This document shows positions 43,332 through 51,238 of a DNA stretch of 64,000 nucleotides, one piece after another. The position numbers and the translations under genes were made by a program. The notes under the pieces were generated by a model. That model searched no databases, was not told the origin of the DNA, and saw only the letters and a list, made by a program, of their open reading frames with translations. Position 1 is the stretch's first letter; every line of letters begins with the position of its first letter. The stretch comes from Rhizobium leguminosarum (GTDB taxonomy: Bacteria > Pseudomonadota > Alphaproteobacteria > Rhizobiales > Rhizobiaceae): assembly GCF_004123835.1 (NCBI RefSeq), contig NZ_MZMU01000001.1, forward strand, positions 1-64,000, given 5' to 3'.

Positions 43332-44465
43332 ATGGCCAGCTTGGATTCGCCGATCACGATAGTTCGGCCGCATCTGATCGAATTCGGCGTCGGCACCGCG
43401 GGAAAGCTCGGCAAATGGGCGGCCGAAAAGGGCTATCGGCGCACGCTTGTCATCTCCGATGCCTTCAACGCCTCGCGCATCGACGTGCTGGAGCTGAAGG
43501 GCGAAGTAACCGTCTTTGCCGACGTGACGCCTGAGCCGGATACGGCCAATCTCGAAAAGGTCCTGGCGGCGGCAAATCGCGCCGATGCCGAGCTGATTGT
43601 CGGCTTCGGCGGCGGCAGCGCCATGGATCTGGCAAAACTTGCCGCCGTGCTTGCCGGCTCCGTCCAGACGCTGCACGAGGTCGTGGGTCCGAACAAGGTG
43701 CATGGGCCGCGCAAGGTGGCGCTCGCCCAGGTGCCGACGACATCGGGCACCGGCAGTGAAGCCGGCATCCGTGCGCTCGTGACCGATCCCGCGACGATGG
43801 CAAAGCTTGCGGTGGAAAGCCTGCATATGCTGGCCGATATCGCCGTCATCGATCCGGCTCTGACCTTCAGCGTGCCGGCCCGCACGACGGCCGCCACCGG
43901 CGTCGATGCCATGGCCCATTGCGTCGAGGCCTTCACGAACCGCAAGGCCCATCCGATGGTCGACATCTATGCGATCGAGGGAGCGCGCCTCGTCGGTAAA
44001 TATCTCGCCCGTGCTGTCACGGACGGCAACGACGCCGAAGCGCGTGCCGGCCTCTCGCTCGCCTCGCTTTACGGCGGCTTCTGCCTCGGCCCGGTCAACA
44101 CCGCCGGCGGCCATGCGCTCGCCTATCCCCTCGGCACGCGCTGGCATGTGGCCCATGGCGCGGCCAATGCGCTGATTTTTCCGCATGTTCTCGCCTTCAA
44201 TACACCGTCCGCGCCTGAGAAAACCAAGGCGGTGATGGAAGCGCTTGGGCGTGAAACCTCCGGCAACGTCACCTCCGTCTTCGATGCGGCTTACGCTTTC
44301 TGCGCCGAACTCGGCATCGAGATGAAGCTTTCCGGCCTCGGCGTGCCGGAAACCGATCTCGACGCCATGGCCGACGACGCCTTTGCCATTCGCCGTCTGC
44401 TCGATAACAATCCGCGAGATCTCTCTCGCGCCGACATTCGCGCGATTTACGCGGCTGCCTTCTAG
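43332..44465 (+). CDS. Iron-containing (group III) alcohol dehydrogenase
   Basis: A 377-residue enzyme from the ATG at 43332 (GGGAGG eight bases upstream). It has the NAD loop FGGGSAMDLAKLAAVLAG and metal ligands in TGVDAMAHCVEAFTNRKAHP and GGHALAYPLGTRWHVAHGAA. Family members oxidise or reduce alcohols, lactaldehyde, hydroxy acids or maleylacetate. It probably handles an aldehyde or keto intermediate released by the aldolase; this is inference from context. The 206-base gap before it (43126-43331) is AT-rich and could contain its own promoter. PdxA follows after 55 bases. Confidence 0.87.
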   Translation: MASLDSPITIVRPHLIEFGVGTAGKLGKWAAEKGYRRTLVISDAFNASRIDVLELKGEVTVFADVTPEPDTANLEKVLAAANRADAELIVGFGGGSAMDLAKLAAVLAGSVQTLHEVVGPNKVHGPRKVALAQVPTTSGTGSEAGIRALVTDPATMAKLAVESLHMLADIAVIDPALTFSVPARTTAATGVDAMAHCVEAFTNRKAHPMVDIYAIEGARLVGKYLARAVTDGNDAEARAGLSLASLYGGFCLGPVNTAGGHALAYPLGTRWHVAHGAANALIFPHVLAFNTPSAPEKTKAVMEALGRETSGNVTSVFDAAYAFCAELGIEMKLSGLGVPETDLDAMADDAFAIRRLLDNNPRDLSRADIRAIYAAAF

Positions 44466-44479
44466 AGCATGATGCTCTA
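44463..44479. repeat. 17-bp palindrome at the end of the alcohol dehydrogenase gene
   Basis: TAGAGCATGATGCTCTA is self-complementary around a central G and includes the stop codon. It shares AGAGCATGATG with the element at 33698-33708 and appears to be a short form of the same rhizobial palindrome family. Confidence 0.6.
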
Positions 44480-44520
44480 ATTCTTTGATTGAGACAGGGT
44501 TTTCATAAGGAATTCTATCG

Positions 44521-45507
44521 ATGGACAGGAATGCGAAAGTCGCCGTGACGCTCGGCGATCCGGCCGGCGTCGGCCCCGAGGTAATCGTCAAGGCCTTGGC
44601 AGCCCTTCCGAGGGAAGAGCGCCGCGATTTCGTCATCGTCGGCAATGTCGAAGCGCTGGAACGCGCCGACCGCGTCACCGGCACCGGACTGCGGTTCGGG
44701 CCTGCCGATGCACCCGGTGACGACAGGATCGCCGTCGACGAAGTCGCGCTCGGCGCCGCCCTCCCCGAGATCGGCAAGGTCAGCCCCGTCGCCGGTGATG
44801 CCTCGGTGCGCTATATCACCCGCGCCGTCGATCTCGCCATGTCGGGGCAAGCCGATGTCATCGTCACCGCGCCGATCAACAAGGAAGCGATGAACCTCGC
44901 TGGCCATCACCATGACGGCCATACCGGGCTTCTCGCGCATCTCACCGGCTCGAAGAGCTCCTTCATGCTGCTTGCCTCCGAGCGGCTGAACACCATCCAT
45001 GTCTCGACCCATATCTCGCTGAAGGGCGCGATCGAGCGCGCCAAGACCGAGCGGGTGCTGGCGACCATCGAAGCCGGCCACAGGCACTTCCTGCGGCTTG
45101 GCAAGACAGCGCGCATCGCCGTGGCCGGCCTCAATCCGCATTGCGGCGAAAACGGCCTGTTCGGCACCGAGGACATGGAGTTCCTGGCGCCCGCCGTTGA
45201 GCAGGCGCAGGCAAAGGGCATCGACGTCGTCGGGCCGATCTCGGCCGATACGGTGTTTGCCCGCGCCTATAACGGCGCCTTCGATCTGGTCATCGCCCAG
45301 TATCACGACCAGGGCCACATCCCGATCAAGCTCGTCGCCTTCGACACGGCGGTCAACGTCTCGCTCGGCCTGCCGATCGACCGCGTCTCGGTCGACCACG
45401 GCACCGCCTTCGACATTGCCGGCACCGGCAAGGCCAACCACGTCAACATGCTGTCGGCCATCGCCTACGCCAGGCTGATGGCTCGCTCGCCGCGGCAGAG
45501 AGCGTGA
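44521..45507 (+). CDS. pdxA: PdxA-family dehydrogenase (probable PdxA2, acid-sugar phosphate dehydrogenase)
   Basis: A 328-residue enzyme. [18 protein letters not shown] opens the protein; metal and substrate residues are in [39 protein letters not shown] and [16 protein letters not shown]. PdxA proper oxidises 4-phosphohydroxythreonine in vitamin B6 synthesis, but paralogues beside DUF1537 kinases oxidatively decarboxylate 4-phospho-D-threonate/erythronate to dihydroxyacetone phosphate. The DUF1537 gene 10 kb away in the same locus favours that role. Last gene of the rightward run. Confidence 0.87.
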   Translation: MDRNAKVAVTLGDPAGVGPEVIVKALAALPREERRDFVIVGNVEALERADRVTGTGLRFGPADAPGDDRIAVDEVALGAALPEIGKVSPVAGDASVRYITRAVDLAMSGQADVIVTAPINKEAMNLAGHHHDGHTGLLAHLTGSKSSFMLLASERLNTIHVSTHISLKGAIERAKTERVLATIEAGHRHFLRLGKTARIAVAGLNPHCGENGLFGTEDMEFLAPAVEQAQAKGIDVVGPISADTVFARAYNGAFDLVIAQYHDQGHIPIKLVAFDTAVNVSLGLPIDRVSVDHGTAFDIAGTGKANHVNMLSAIAYARLMARSPRQRA

Positions 45508-45646
45508 TCGCGGCTTTCAGAAGGACCGACAGGCGCCGATCGACGACACAACGATGTCGAACCTCGTTATGACACCTAATAGCAGAAACCGGACTCAGTC
45601 GTTCAGGCACGCTCTGCCGTTGACGCACCGGCATTCCGCACGTACA

Positions 45647-45665
45647 TAGCTAGACAGTCTAGCTA
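45647..45665. promoter_or_regulatory. Perfect palindrome, probable operator of the Phd/VapC operon
   Basis: TAGCTAGAC (45647-45655) and GTCTAGCTA (45657-45665) flank a single A. The site ends at the ribosome-binding AGGAG and lies 12 bases before the antitoxin start, as expected for autoregulation by the antitoxin/toxin complex. Confidence 0.7.
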
Positions 45666-45677
45666 GGAGCGGAATCG

Positions 45678-45932
45678 ATGGAATGGCAACTGCAGGACGC
45701 CAAGAACCAATTTTCGAAGGTCGTGCAGAAGGCCCGACAAGAAGGGCCGCAGGTGGTGACCGTGCGCGGCGAACGCACGGCCGTCGTTCTGTCCGCCCGC
45801 GACTACGACGCCCTGCGCGCCGGCAGGCCGACGCTCGTCGACGACCTGCTCGGCGGCCCGGCCTGGGACGATGAGTTCGCCGATGCGGTCGAAGCACGCA
45901 ACAAGACTCCAAGCCGCGACGTTGCCTTCTGA
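45678..45932 (+). CDS. Phd/YefM-family antitoxin
   Basis: An 84-residue protein. The N-terminal DNA-binding part reads WQLQDAKNQFSKVVQKAR and VTVRGERTAVVLSARDYDAL, the Phd/YefM pattern. The C-terminal acidic segment (LLGGPAWDDEFADAVEAR) would wrap the toxin. Its stop codon overlaps the toxin start by one base (TGATG). It probably binds the palindrome at 45647-45665. Confidence 0.88.
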   Translation: MEWQLQDAKNQFSKVVQKARQEGPQVVTVRGERTAVVLSARDYDALRAGRPTLVDDLLGGPAWDDEFADAVEARNKTPSRDVAF

Positions 45933-46339
45933 TGTATCTGGTCGACACCAACATCGTCTCGGAGGCGCGACGCGGCACACCGCAGGTGGTCTCCTGGCTG
46001 CGCTCCGTCGATCCGCTCACCATCCACCTGAGCGCGCTGACGCTTGGCGAGATCATGCGCGGCATTGCCCTCAAACAGAAATCGGATCCGAAGACCGCGG
46101 CGCATCTCACCGAGTGGCTGCGCAAGCTGCGTTATGATCATGGCGACCGGATCCTGCCGGTGACCAACGAGATCGCCGTCGAATGGGGCCGCATCGCCGC
46201 CATCCGGCCGCGTGGCGATATCGACGGGCTGATCGCCGCAACCGCGATCGTTCATGATCTGATTGTCGTCACTCGCAATGTCGGCGATTTTGACGACATC
46301 GGCGCAGCGGCGATAAATCCATGGGAGACGGACGCGTGA
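45932..46339 (+). CDS. vapC: VapC/FitB-type PIN-domain toxin
   Basis: A 135-residue PIN ribonuclease. Acidic residues are in MYLVDTNIVSEARRG, LTLGEIMRG and DIDGLIAATAIVHDL, and the C-terminal TRNVGDFDDIG completes the active-site pattern. It should cleave RNA (tRNA or rRNA in studied relatives) when the antitoxin is lost. The 183 bases after it, to the RES gene, contain nothing I recognise. Confidence 0.9.
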   Translation: MYLVDTNIVSEARRGTPQVVSWLRSVDPLTIHLSALTLGEIMRGIALKQKSDPKTAAHLTEWLRKLRYDHGDRILPVTNEIAVEWGRIAAIRPRGDIDGLIAATAIVHDLIVVTRNVGDFDDIGAAAINPWETDA

Positions 46340-46522
46340 GCAGTCGAGGCAGCCACCTCCTTTAAAAGGGCCTCCTGTGTCTTTGGATAAAGGATCCGGC
46401 TACGTCGGGCCGAGAGCTCTTGTCGGTGCGTTTGGTGGCAGCATCGTGATCTGCTGACCAAGTCTCGTCTGCCCGGCGTTTTGGTCTGTTCTGCGGAAAC
46501 GCTGATTGCATCGCCCGGCCCA

Positions 46523-47005
46523 TCACATGCCAAACAAGCGACGATCCCAGAAGACCGGTTGGTGGAGGCTTACTGTGATCAACGCGAATTCCGGGTGGGC
46601 CGGGTTTATCAGCATGTTGCGGTCGACGCGGGCGACGACGCTTGGCACCAGCAGGATGGCGCTGCGTTTTTCCTGGCACCACTTTTCGCCGAAAGCCTTG
46701 CTGACGTTTGCTGGCATGCTGTCCCAGCCGGGCAGCGCAGGCTCGGAGAAGACCTCGTAGCTTAGCCCCCGCGGCAGGGTGATCGTGACATAGTGCTGGT
46801 TGGGCGGCAGCCTTCCGCTACCATGGACGAGCTTTTCGAGCAGCGCGGTCGAATAGTGCTCGCTGGTGTAGATGATTGGGCTGCCCGATGTGTTCCACCG
46901 GCCCGGCGCGATGGTCGAACCGGTGGCGTCGAAGATCGGATAGGTTCCATGGGGATCTCCGATGCGGACGGATGTCAGTGTGCGGTCAAGAACCTGTGCA
47001 CTCAC
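46523..47005 (-). CDS. RES-domain toxin
   Basis: A 160-residue RES-family protein: the conserved Arg is in PGRWNTSGSPIIYTSEHYS, the Glu in TALLEKLVHGSGRLP, and a late Ser near the C-terminus completes the R-E-S set. RES toxins such as MbcT degrade NAD+. The start ATG overlaps the antitoxin stop (ATGA). It is transcribed leftward, convergent with the vapC unit. Confidence 0.88.
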   Translation of the reverse strand: MSAQVLDRTLTSVRIGDPHGTYPIFDATGSTIAPGRWNTSGSPIIYTSEHYSTALLEKLVHGSGRLPPNQHYVTITLPRGLSYEVFSEPALPGWDSMPANVSKAFGEKWCQEKRSAILLVPSVVARVDRNMLINPAHPEFALITVSLHQPVFWDRRLFGM

Positions 47006-47433
47006 GCAGCGCTGCCGTATTTCAGGCTTCCGAGAATATCGAGCACGAGCTCGCCGCCGATCTCGCTCTGAATGACCACGTCGATCGGCCGCCTGTCCTC
47101 GAGCATTGCATGCGGCCGAAACAGGAAATCGCGCGCCTCGGTCTCTGTCTGCCAGACATCGAGCGCCGATCCCCAGACGCGCGCCAGACGCGCGAGCTTT
47201 ATGCCCTCGTCGGAGGAGAGCCGATGCTTGGACTTGCGCCGCTCATAGGTGGCCTTTGGAACGAGCCTATATTTGAACTGGGTATCATCAGGCGCCAGAA
47301 GCAGCGCCATGCGATCAAGCGCCTTGACCGGCAAACCTTCTTCGATGCTTGAGAGCAGGCCAAAGGCTGAGCGCGACGCCGGTTCCCTGGCGGGCAGTCC
47401 GAGAACGTCGGCGATGACTGCAAATCCCATCAT
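47002..47433 (-). CDS. Xre/MbcA/ParS-type antitoxin (DUF2384)
   Basis: A 143-residue antitoxin from the ATG at 47433; AAGGAG lies seven bases upstream, while a GTG at 47451 overlaps that site. The N-terminal part is Xre-like (GLLSSIEEGLPVKALDRMAL) and the C-terminal DUF2384 segment reads ARVWGSALDVWQTETEARDF and PIDVVIQSEIGGELVLDILG. It neutralises the RES toxin and most likely binds the palindrome at 47448-47477. Confidence 0.87.
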   Translation of the reverse strand: MMGFAVIADVLGLPAREPASRSAFGLLSSIEEGLPVKALDRMALLLAPDDTQFKYRLVPKATYERRKSKHRLSSDEGIKLARLARVWGSALDVWQTETEARDFLFRPHAMLEDRRPIDVVIQSEIGGELVLDILGSLKYGSAA

Positions 47434-47447
47434 GGCAAAGCTCCTTT

Positions 47448-47477
47448 TCACTTGAGGTTATATTTAGCCTCAAGTGA
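47448..47477. promoter_or_regulatory. 10+10 bp perfect inverted repeat, operator of the Xre/RES operon
   Basis: TCACTTGAGG (47448-47457) and CCTCAAGTGA (47468-47477) with a 10-base AT-rich spacer. It begins 15 bases upstream of the antitoxin start, across the ribosome-binding region, and also lies in the leader of the divergent AlaRS-like gene. Confidence 0.75.
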
Positions 47478-47587
47478 GCCAATCTTCAAGAGTGCCATTC
47501 GGCTTATCTTCGATAGCAGCCGATTGCCATGCGCGCGGGGGACCGCTATCTTTTCGCAAGGCACACGAACAACGAAGGAGGTTGCCT

Positions 47588-48450
47588 ATGTCACCGCGGG
47601 ACGCCTGATCCAGCAATATCAAGACTTCTGCCTTTCCAAGGGCATCGATTTCATACGCATAGAATCCGTACGGCCGCATGATGATACCACGCTCTTCTGC
47701 AGCGCTGGAATGCAGCAGTACAAGCCCCTCTTCACCGATCCCTCCCATAGTGGAACCGTCGCAAACAGCCAGGCCTGCCTGCGCATGGGCGACCTCGACG
47801 AGATCGGCGACGGAACTCACCTTCTCCACTTCACCATGCTCGGCCTTTTCTCGTTTAGGGAAATGACCGTCGGCAATGCCGTCGATTTCTGGCTCGAGTT
47901 TCTGGAAACGGTGGCGCTCGTGCCGGATCATGTGACGATCCATCCCGACCGCCTGGTGGAATGGACGCCGCTCTATCGCGGGCGCGTGCCCATTGTGCCG
48001 GATCCGGAATGCATGTGGAGCGATGGCAGCATCAGCGGATACTGCACCGAGTTCTACAAGGACGGCGTCGAGATCGGAAACATCGTCAATCCGCTCGGAA
48101 GCTGTATCGACGTCGGCTTCGGTCTTGAGCGTCTCGACATGATCGTCAACGGCACGCCGCAAGACGATGCGCTCGGTACACTGTGCGAGACGGTCATGAC
48201 CATCGTGGAAAGCAGCTACCGGCCGGGCAACAAGGAGCAGGGATACGTCTTGCGAAAACTGCTCCGTCGCATCCACAAGATGGGCGGCACACTCGATCAC
48301 CCCTTCTTCAAGGAAGAGGTCGAACGCCAGAAGCGGCTGCACGCCAAATATCTGCGTCTGCGTGACCGCCATTCCGACATGAGCCCCGAATGGTGGTTCG
48401 ACACCCATGGCATCGATCTCTCCGACATCCGGGAGACGATGGACGAATAG
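47588..48450 (+). CDS. Stand-alone alanyl-tRNA-synthetase catalytic-domain homologue, apparently frameshifted near its start
   Basis: The ATG at 47588 has a perfect AAGGAGG six bases upstream but runs into a TGA after six codons (MSPRDA). Reading one base back gives MSPRDALIQQYQDFCLSKGI and then an open frame to 48450, about 287 residues. The body matches the class II AlaRS core: LFCSAGMQQYKPLF, SQACLRMGDLDEIGDGTHLL, MLGLFSF, GYCTEFYKDGVEIGNIV, motif 3 GFGLERLDMIV and YVLRKLLRRI. Editing and C-Ala domains are absent. A one-base deletion, a sequencing error or recoding are all possible; no other in-frame start with a ribosome site is close. Function unknown; amino-acid activation for a non-tRNA acceptor is one idea. 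Confidence 0.72.
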
Positions 48451-48457
48451 CGGATCG

Positions 48458-48486
48458 AGGCCTCCCGCAGATAAAGCGGGGGGCCT
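48458..48486 (+). terminator. Stem-loop after the AlaRS-like gene
   Basis: AGGCCTCCCGC (48458-48468) pairs with GCGGGGGGCCT (48476-48486) with one G-T pair and a 7-base loop, 7 bases after the stop codon. A short T pair but no long T tract follows. Confidence 0.55.
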
Positions 48487-48574
48487 TGCCATATTCCGGA
48501 AAGCGTTAGCGTTTCGGCCATCTCCTGTTTGCCCAGGCGACGAGGTCGTCATGTGCTGCCCGCATTGAACGCTT

Positions 48575-49345
48575 TCAGTTTCGCCCCAGCTGCAGCCGAC
48601 GGAAAATCCGCTCGATCTGGGCAACAGCGGCAAAAAAGACGATGCCGGAGAAAGAGGCGAGCACGACGGCGGCAAAAAGCCTTTCCGCCTGATAGTTGAA
48701 TGTCGACTGGATGATGACAGCACCCAGCCCCTGGTTCGAGCCGATCCACTCCCCGACAATCGCGCCGATCACACAGGTGGTTGCCGAAATGCGCAGCGAC
48801 GCAAAGAGCAACGGGGCGGATCGTGGGGCGCGCAGGCGCCAGAACGTCTCCCACCCGCTCGCCGAAAGCACATGCATCAGGTCAAGCTCGCTCGCAGTCG
48901 CCAGATTGAGGCCCCGGGCGGTATTCACCAGGGTTGGGAAGAAGCAGATGAGAGCAGCGATGATGACCTTTGGCAGCATGCCGAGGCCGAAGATGAGGAT
49001 GATGATCGGCGCAAGCGCCAACACCGGGATGGTGTTGAAGAGCAGGACAACGGGAAAATACGCGGCCTGGAACCGCGGATTATAGACAAAGGCAACCGCC
49101 AGGATCACAGCGAGACTATTGCCCAAGAGGAAGCCGAGGCCCGCCTCACCCCATGTCGGGATCGCATTCGACAAAAGGAAGCGCCATTCGATGCCAAGCG
49201 TGCGCAGGATCGCCAGCGGCGTTGGAACGATATAGGCCGGAATACCGAGAGCCGGCACCAGCCATTGCCAGGCGAGAAGCAGCGAGAGGGCGCCGATAAC
49301 AGGAAGGCCGATTGCCTCGGCGAGTGACAACGGACGATGCGTCAT
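48575..49345 (-). CDS. ABC transporter permease (SsuC/TauC type)
   Basis: A 256-residue membrane protein. The ATG at 49345 (MTHRPLSLAEAIGLPVIGAL) overlaps the stop of the ATPase gene; a longer upstream frame is a shadow of that gene. Six membrane segments and the coupling loop ASELDLMHVLSASGWETFWR match nitrate/sulfonate/taurine/thiamine-precursor importers. Last gene of a three-gene operon. Confidence 0.9.
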   Translation of the reverse strand: MTHRPLSLAEAIGLPVIGALSLLLAWQWLVPALGIPAYIVPTPLAILRTLGIEWRFLLSNAIPTWGEAGLGFLLGNSLAVILAVAFVYNPRFQAAYFPVVLLFNTIPVLALAPIIILIFGLGMLPKVIIAALICFFPTLVNTARGLNLATASELDLMHVLSASGWETFWRLRAPRSAPLLFASLRISATTCVIGAIVGEWIGSNQGLGAVIIQSTFNYQAERLFAAVVLASFSGIVFFAAVAQIERIFRRLQLGRN

Positions 49346-50142
49346 GCAGCCGAACTCCCCTCCTGCAGCGATCCTCGCAGACGGGCGGCGGTCTCCTGAA
49401 CATCGATGCTCTCGCGCCGACAGAGGCCGCGCTCGTCTTTCAACGGTGCAAGATCGATCAACGCCTGGACGCGGCCCGGATTGGCCGCCAGGACCAGCAC
49501 GCGTCCGCCGAGATAGATCGCCTCGACGACGCTGTGGGTGACGAACAGGATGGTCGTGCCGGTTCGGCGCCAGACGTCCAGAAGCTCGTCGTTCAGTCGT
49601 TCGCGGGTGATCTCGTCGAGCGCACCGAAGGGTTCGTCCATGAGCAGGATGTCCGGCTCGCATTGAAGCGCGCGCGCAATGGCGACGCGCTGGCGCTGGC
49701 CCCCCGACAATTGATGCGGATAGCGGTCGGAGAGATGAGACAGACCGACCAGTTCGATCCAGTGGTCGGGCCGTGGATCGACCGATCGCGAGACATTCTT
49801 CTTCCCCACCTGCAACGGCAGCTCGACATTCTCCCTGACGGTCCGCCACGGCAGCAGCGTTGCGTCCTGGAAGACGAAGGCGACCTCGCGCCGGCGGCGC
49901 GCCTCCGAGGCTGTCCTGCCAAGCACGGACAGCTCTCCATCGAGCGGCGGAAGAAGATCCGCCACCGCGCGCAGGAAGGTGGACTTGCCGCAGCCGGAAG
50001 GACCGAGAATGGTCAGAAACTCGCCCCTGCCGACACTGAGGTTGACGCCGGAGAGAATGCGGGTCGTCTCGCCAGCGCCGGCATAACCGATTGCCAGATC
50101 CTTGGTTTCGATAGCCGCTGCTTCAGGCAAATCCGCTCTCAC
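49342..50142 (-). CDS. ABC transporter ATP-binding protein (SsuB/TauB type)
   Basis: A 266-residue ATPase with a GTG start that overlaps the binding-protein stop (GTGA). It has Walker A LGPSGCGKSTFLRAVADLLP, signature [16 protein letters not shown], Walker B ILLMDEPFGALDEITR and switch FVTHSVVEAIYLG. It energises the importer with the flanking permease and binding protein. Confidence 0.92.
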   Translation of the reverse strand: MRADLPEAAAIETKDLAIGYAGAGETTRILSGVNLSVGRGEFLTILGPSGCGKSTFLRAVADLLPPLDGELSVLGRTASEARRRREVAFVFQDATLLPWRTVRENVELPLQVGKKNVSRSVDPRPDHWIELVGLSHLSDRYPHQLSGGQRQRVAIARALQCEPDILLMDEPFGALDEITRERLNDELLDVWRRTGTTILFVTHSVVEAIYLGGRVLVLAANPGRVQALIDLAPLKDERGLCRRESIDVQETAARLRGSLQEGSSAA

Positions 50143-51185
50143 GCAATCTTCGGGCGGGCGTCCGCCGTCATGTCGAGTATCTCAGTCGTATAGCAGTCCT
50201 CCAGCTTCGGCGCGCCGCTCTTGAACTGGCCGATTTTGTCGTAGACTGAAATCTGCTCGGCAAGGGCGGCCGGATCGAAGCTGCCCCAGCCATCCTTGCC
50301 CGTTGTCGCATCGAAGCTCAGCGACAGGATGCGCGGCACCGTCTTCAGCTCCACGGCAAGGTCGAGCTGCGGATAGGCTTCCACCGCCAATTTGACCGCC
50401 TCTTCAGGATGTTCGTGCGTCCAGGCCCAGCCTTTGGCGACGGCGCGCAGCACCTTTGCCAGCGTCTCGGCATGGCCGGTCACGGCTTCGTCGGTGGCGA
50501 AATAGACATTGGCGTAAGACGGCAGGCCCGTGTCCTTCATCATCAGATCGATGCGGTCGGGACCGATGATGGAAAGGGCCTGGGTGTTGGTGATCCATCC
50601 GGTGACCGCATCGACCTGACCGGTCATCAGCGGCGTCATGTCGAAACCGATATTGGTGATGGTCAGGCTCGAGGGATCGATATCGTTTTTCAGCAGGATG
50701 GCATCGAGCACGTAACGGGCGGTCGGCTGGATGCCGATGCGCTTGCCGACCATATCCTTGACGGTGCGGATCGGCGCCTTGGGCAGCGAATAGAAGGCGA
50801 AAGGCGCCATGCGGAAACCGCAGGCGAAGATTTTGATCGGCACGCCGGATGCGCGGGCAAGAAGAAGCTGTGCCGAATCCGAGAACTGGCCGAGCTGCGC
50901 ATCACCCGTGATCACGGGCGGCACCGTCGCCGAATTGGGACCGCCGGGAGAAAATTCGACGTCGAGACCCTCGGCCTGAAACAGGCCCTGCTTGACGGCG
51001 ACGATATCGCCGATCTGTCCGTTGCTCATCAGCCAGTCATATTTGATGACGACCTTGGATGCGGCGGCTTTCGATTGACGCGGCACGAACACGCTGATCC
51101 CTGCCGTCGCTGCAGCAAGGGCAAATGCTCCGCCCTTCAGGACGGTACGCCTGCCGACCACGATTTGTTTGTCATCCCCGTTCAT
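50139..51185 (-). CDS. ABC transporter substrate-binding protein (NMT1/SsuA/TauA type)
   Basis: A 348-residue exported protein; GRRTVLKGGAFALAAATAG is a twin-arginine-type signal. The periplasmic domain has YDWLMSNGQIGDIVAVKQGL, FSPGGPNSATVPPVITGDAQ and VGKRIGIQPTARYVLDAILL, as in the NMT1/THI5-like family that binds sulfonates, nitriles or pyrimidine precursors. Unlike four other binding-protein genes in the window it is directly coupled to the ATPase gene with no stem-loop between. The ligand is unknown. Confidence 0.88.
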   Translation of the reverse strand: MNGDDKQIVVGRRTVLKGGAFALAAATAGISVFVPRQSKAAASKVVIKYDWLMSNGQIGDIVAVKQGLFQAEGLDVEFSPGGPNSATVPPVITGDAQLGQFSDSAQLLLARASGVPIKIFACGFRMAPFAFYSLPKAPIRTVKDMVGKRIGIQPTARYVLDAILLKNDIDPSSLTITNIGFDMTPLMTGQVDAVTGWITNTQALSIIGPDRIDLMMKDTGLPSYANVYFATDEAVTGHAETLAKVLRAVAKGWAWTHEHPEEAVKLAVEAYPQLDLAVELKTVPRILSLSFDATTGKDGWGSFDPAALAEQISVYDKIGQFKSGAPKLEDCYTTEILDMTADARPKIA

Positions 51186-51238
51186 TTTGCTTGCCTTTCC
51201 CCTTGTTGGACTATTGGACGACCGGCCGATTGCAGTCG

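Noticed and set aside
43269..44777. 502-codon minus-strand open frame
   Set aside because: Antisense to the iron-type alcohol dehydrogenase and pdxA genes, both with full motifs; low-complexity translation.
45678..47433. Possible phage-defence island at the toxin-antitoxin genes
   Set aside because: Only common toxin-antitoxin families and an AlaRS-like gene are present; no nuclease, helicase, reverse transcriptase or CBASS-type gene supports a defence island.
47452..47587. Upstream extension of the AlaRS-like frame from a TTG at 47452
   Set aside because: The start would lie inside the Xre/RES operator and the extra 45 residues resemble nothing; the ATG at 47588 with a perfect ribosome-binding site and a one-base shift explains the N-terminus better.
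47470..48759. 429-codon minus-strand open frame
   Set aside because: Antisense to the AlaRS-like gene, which has conserved class II motifs; nothing recognisable in the minus-strand translation.
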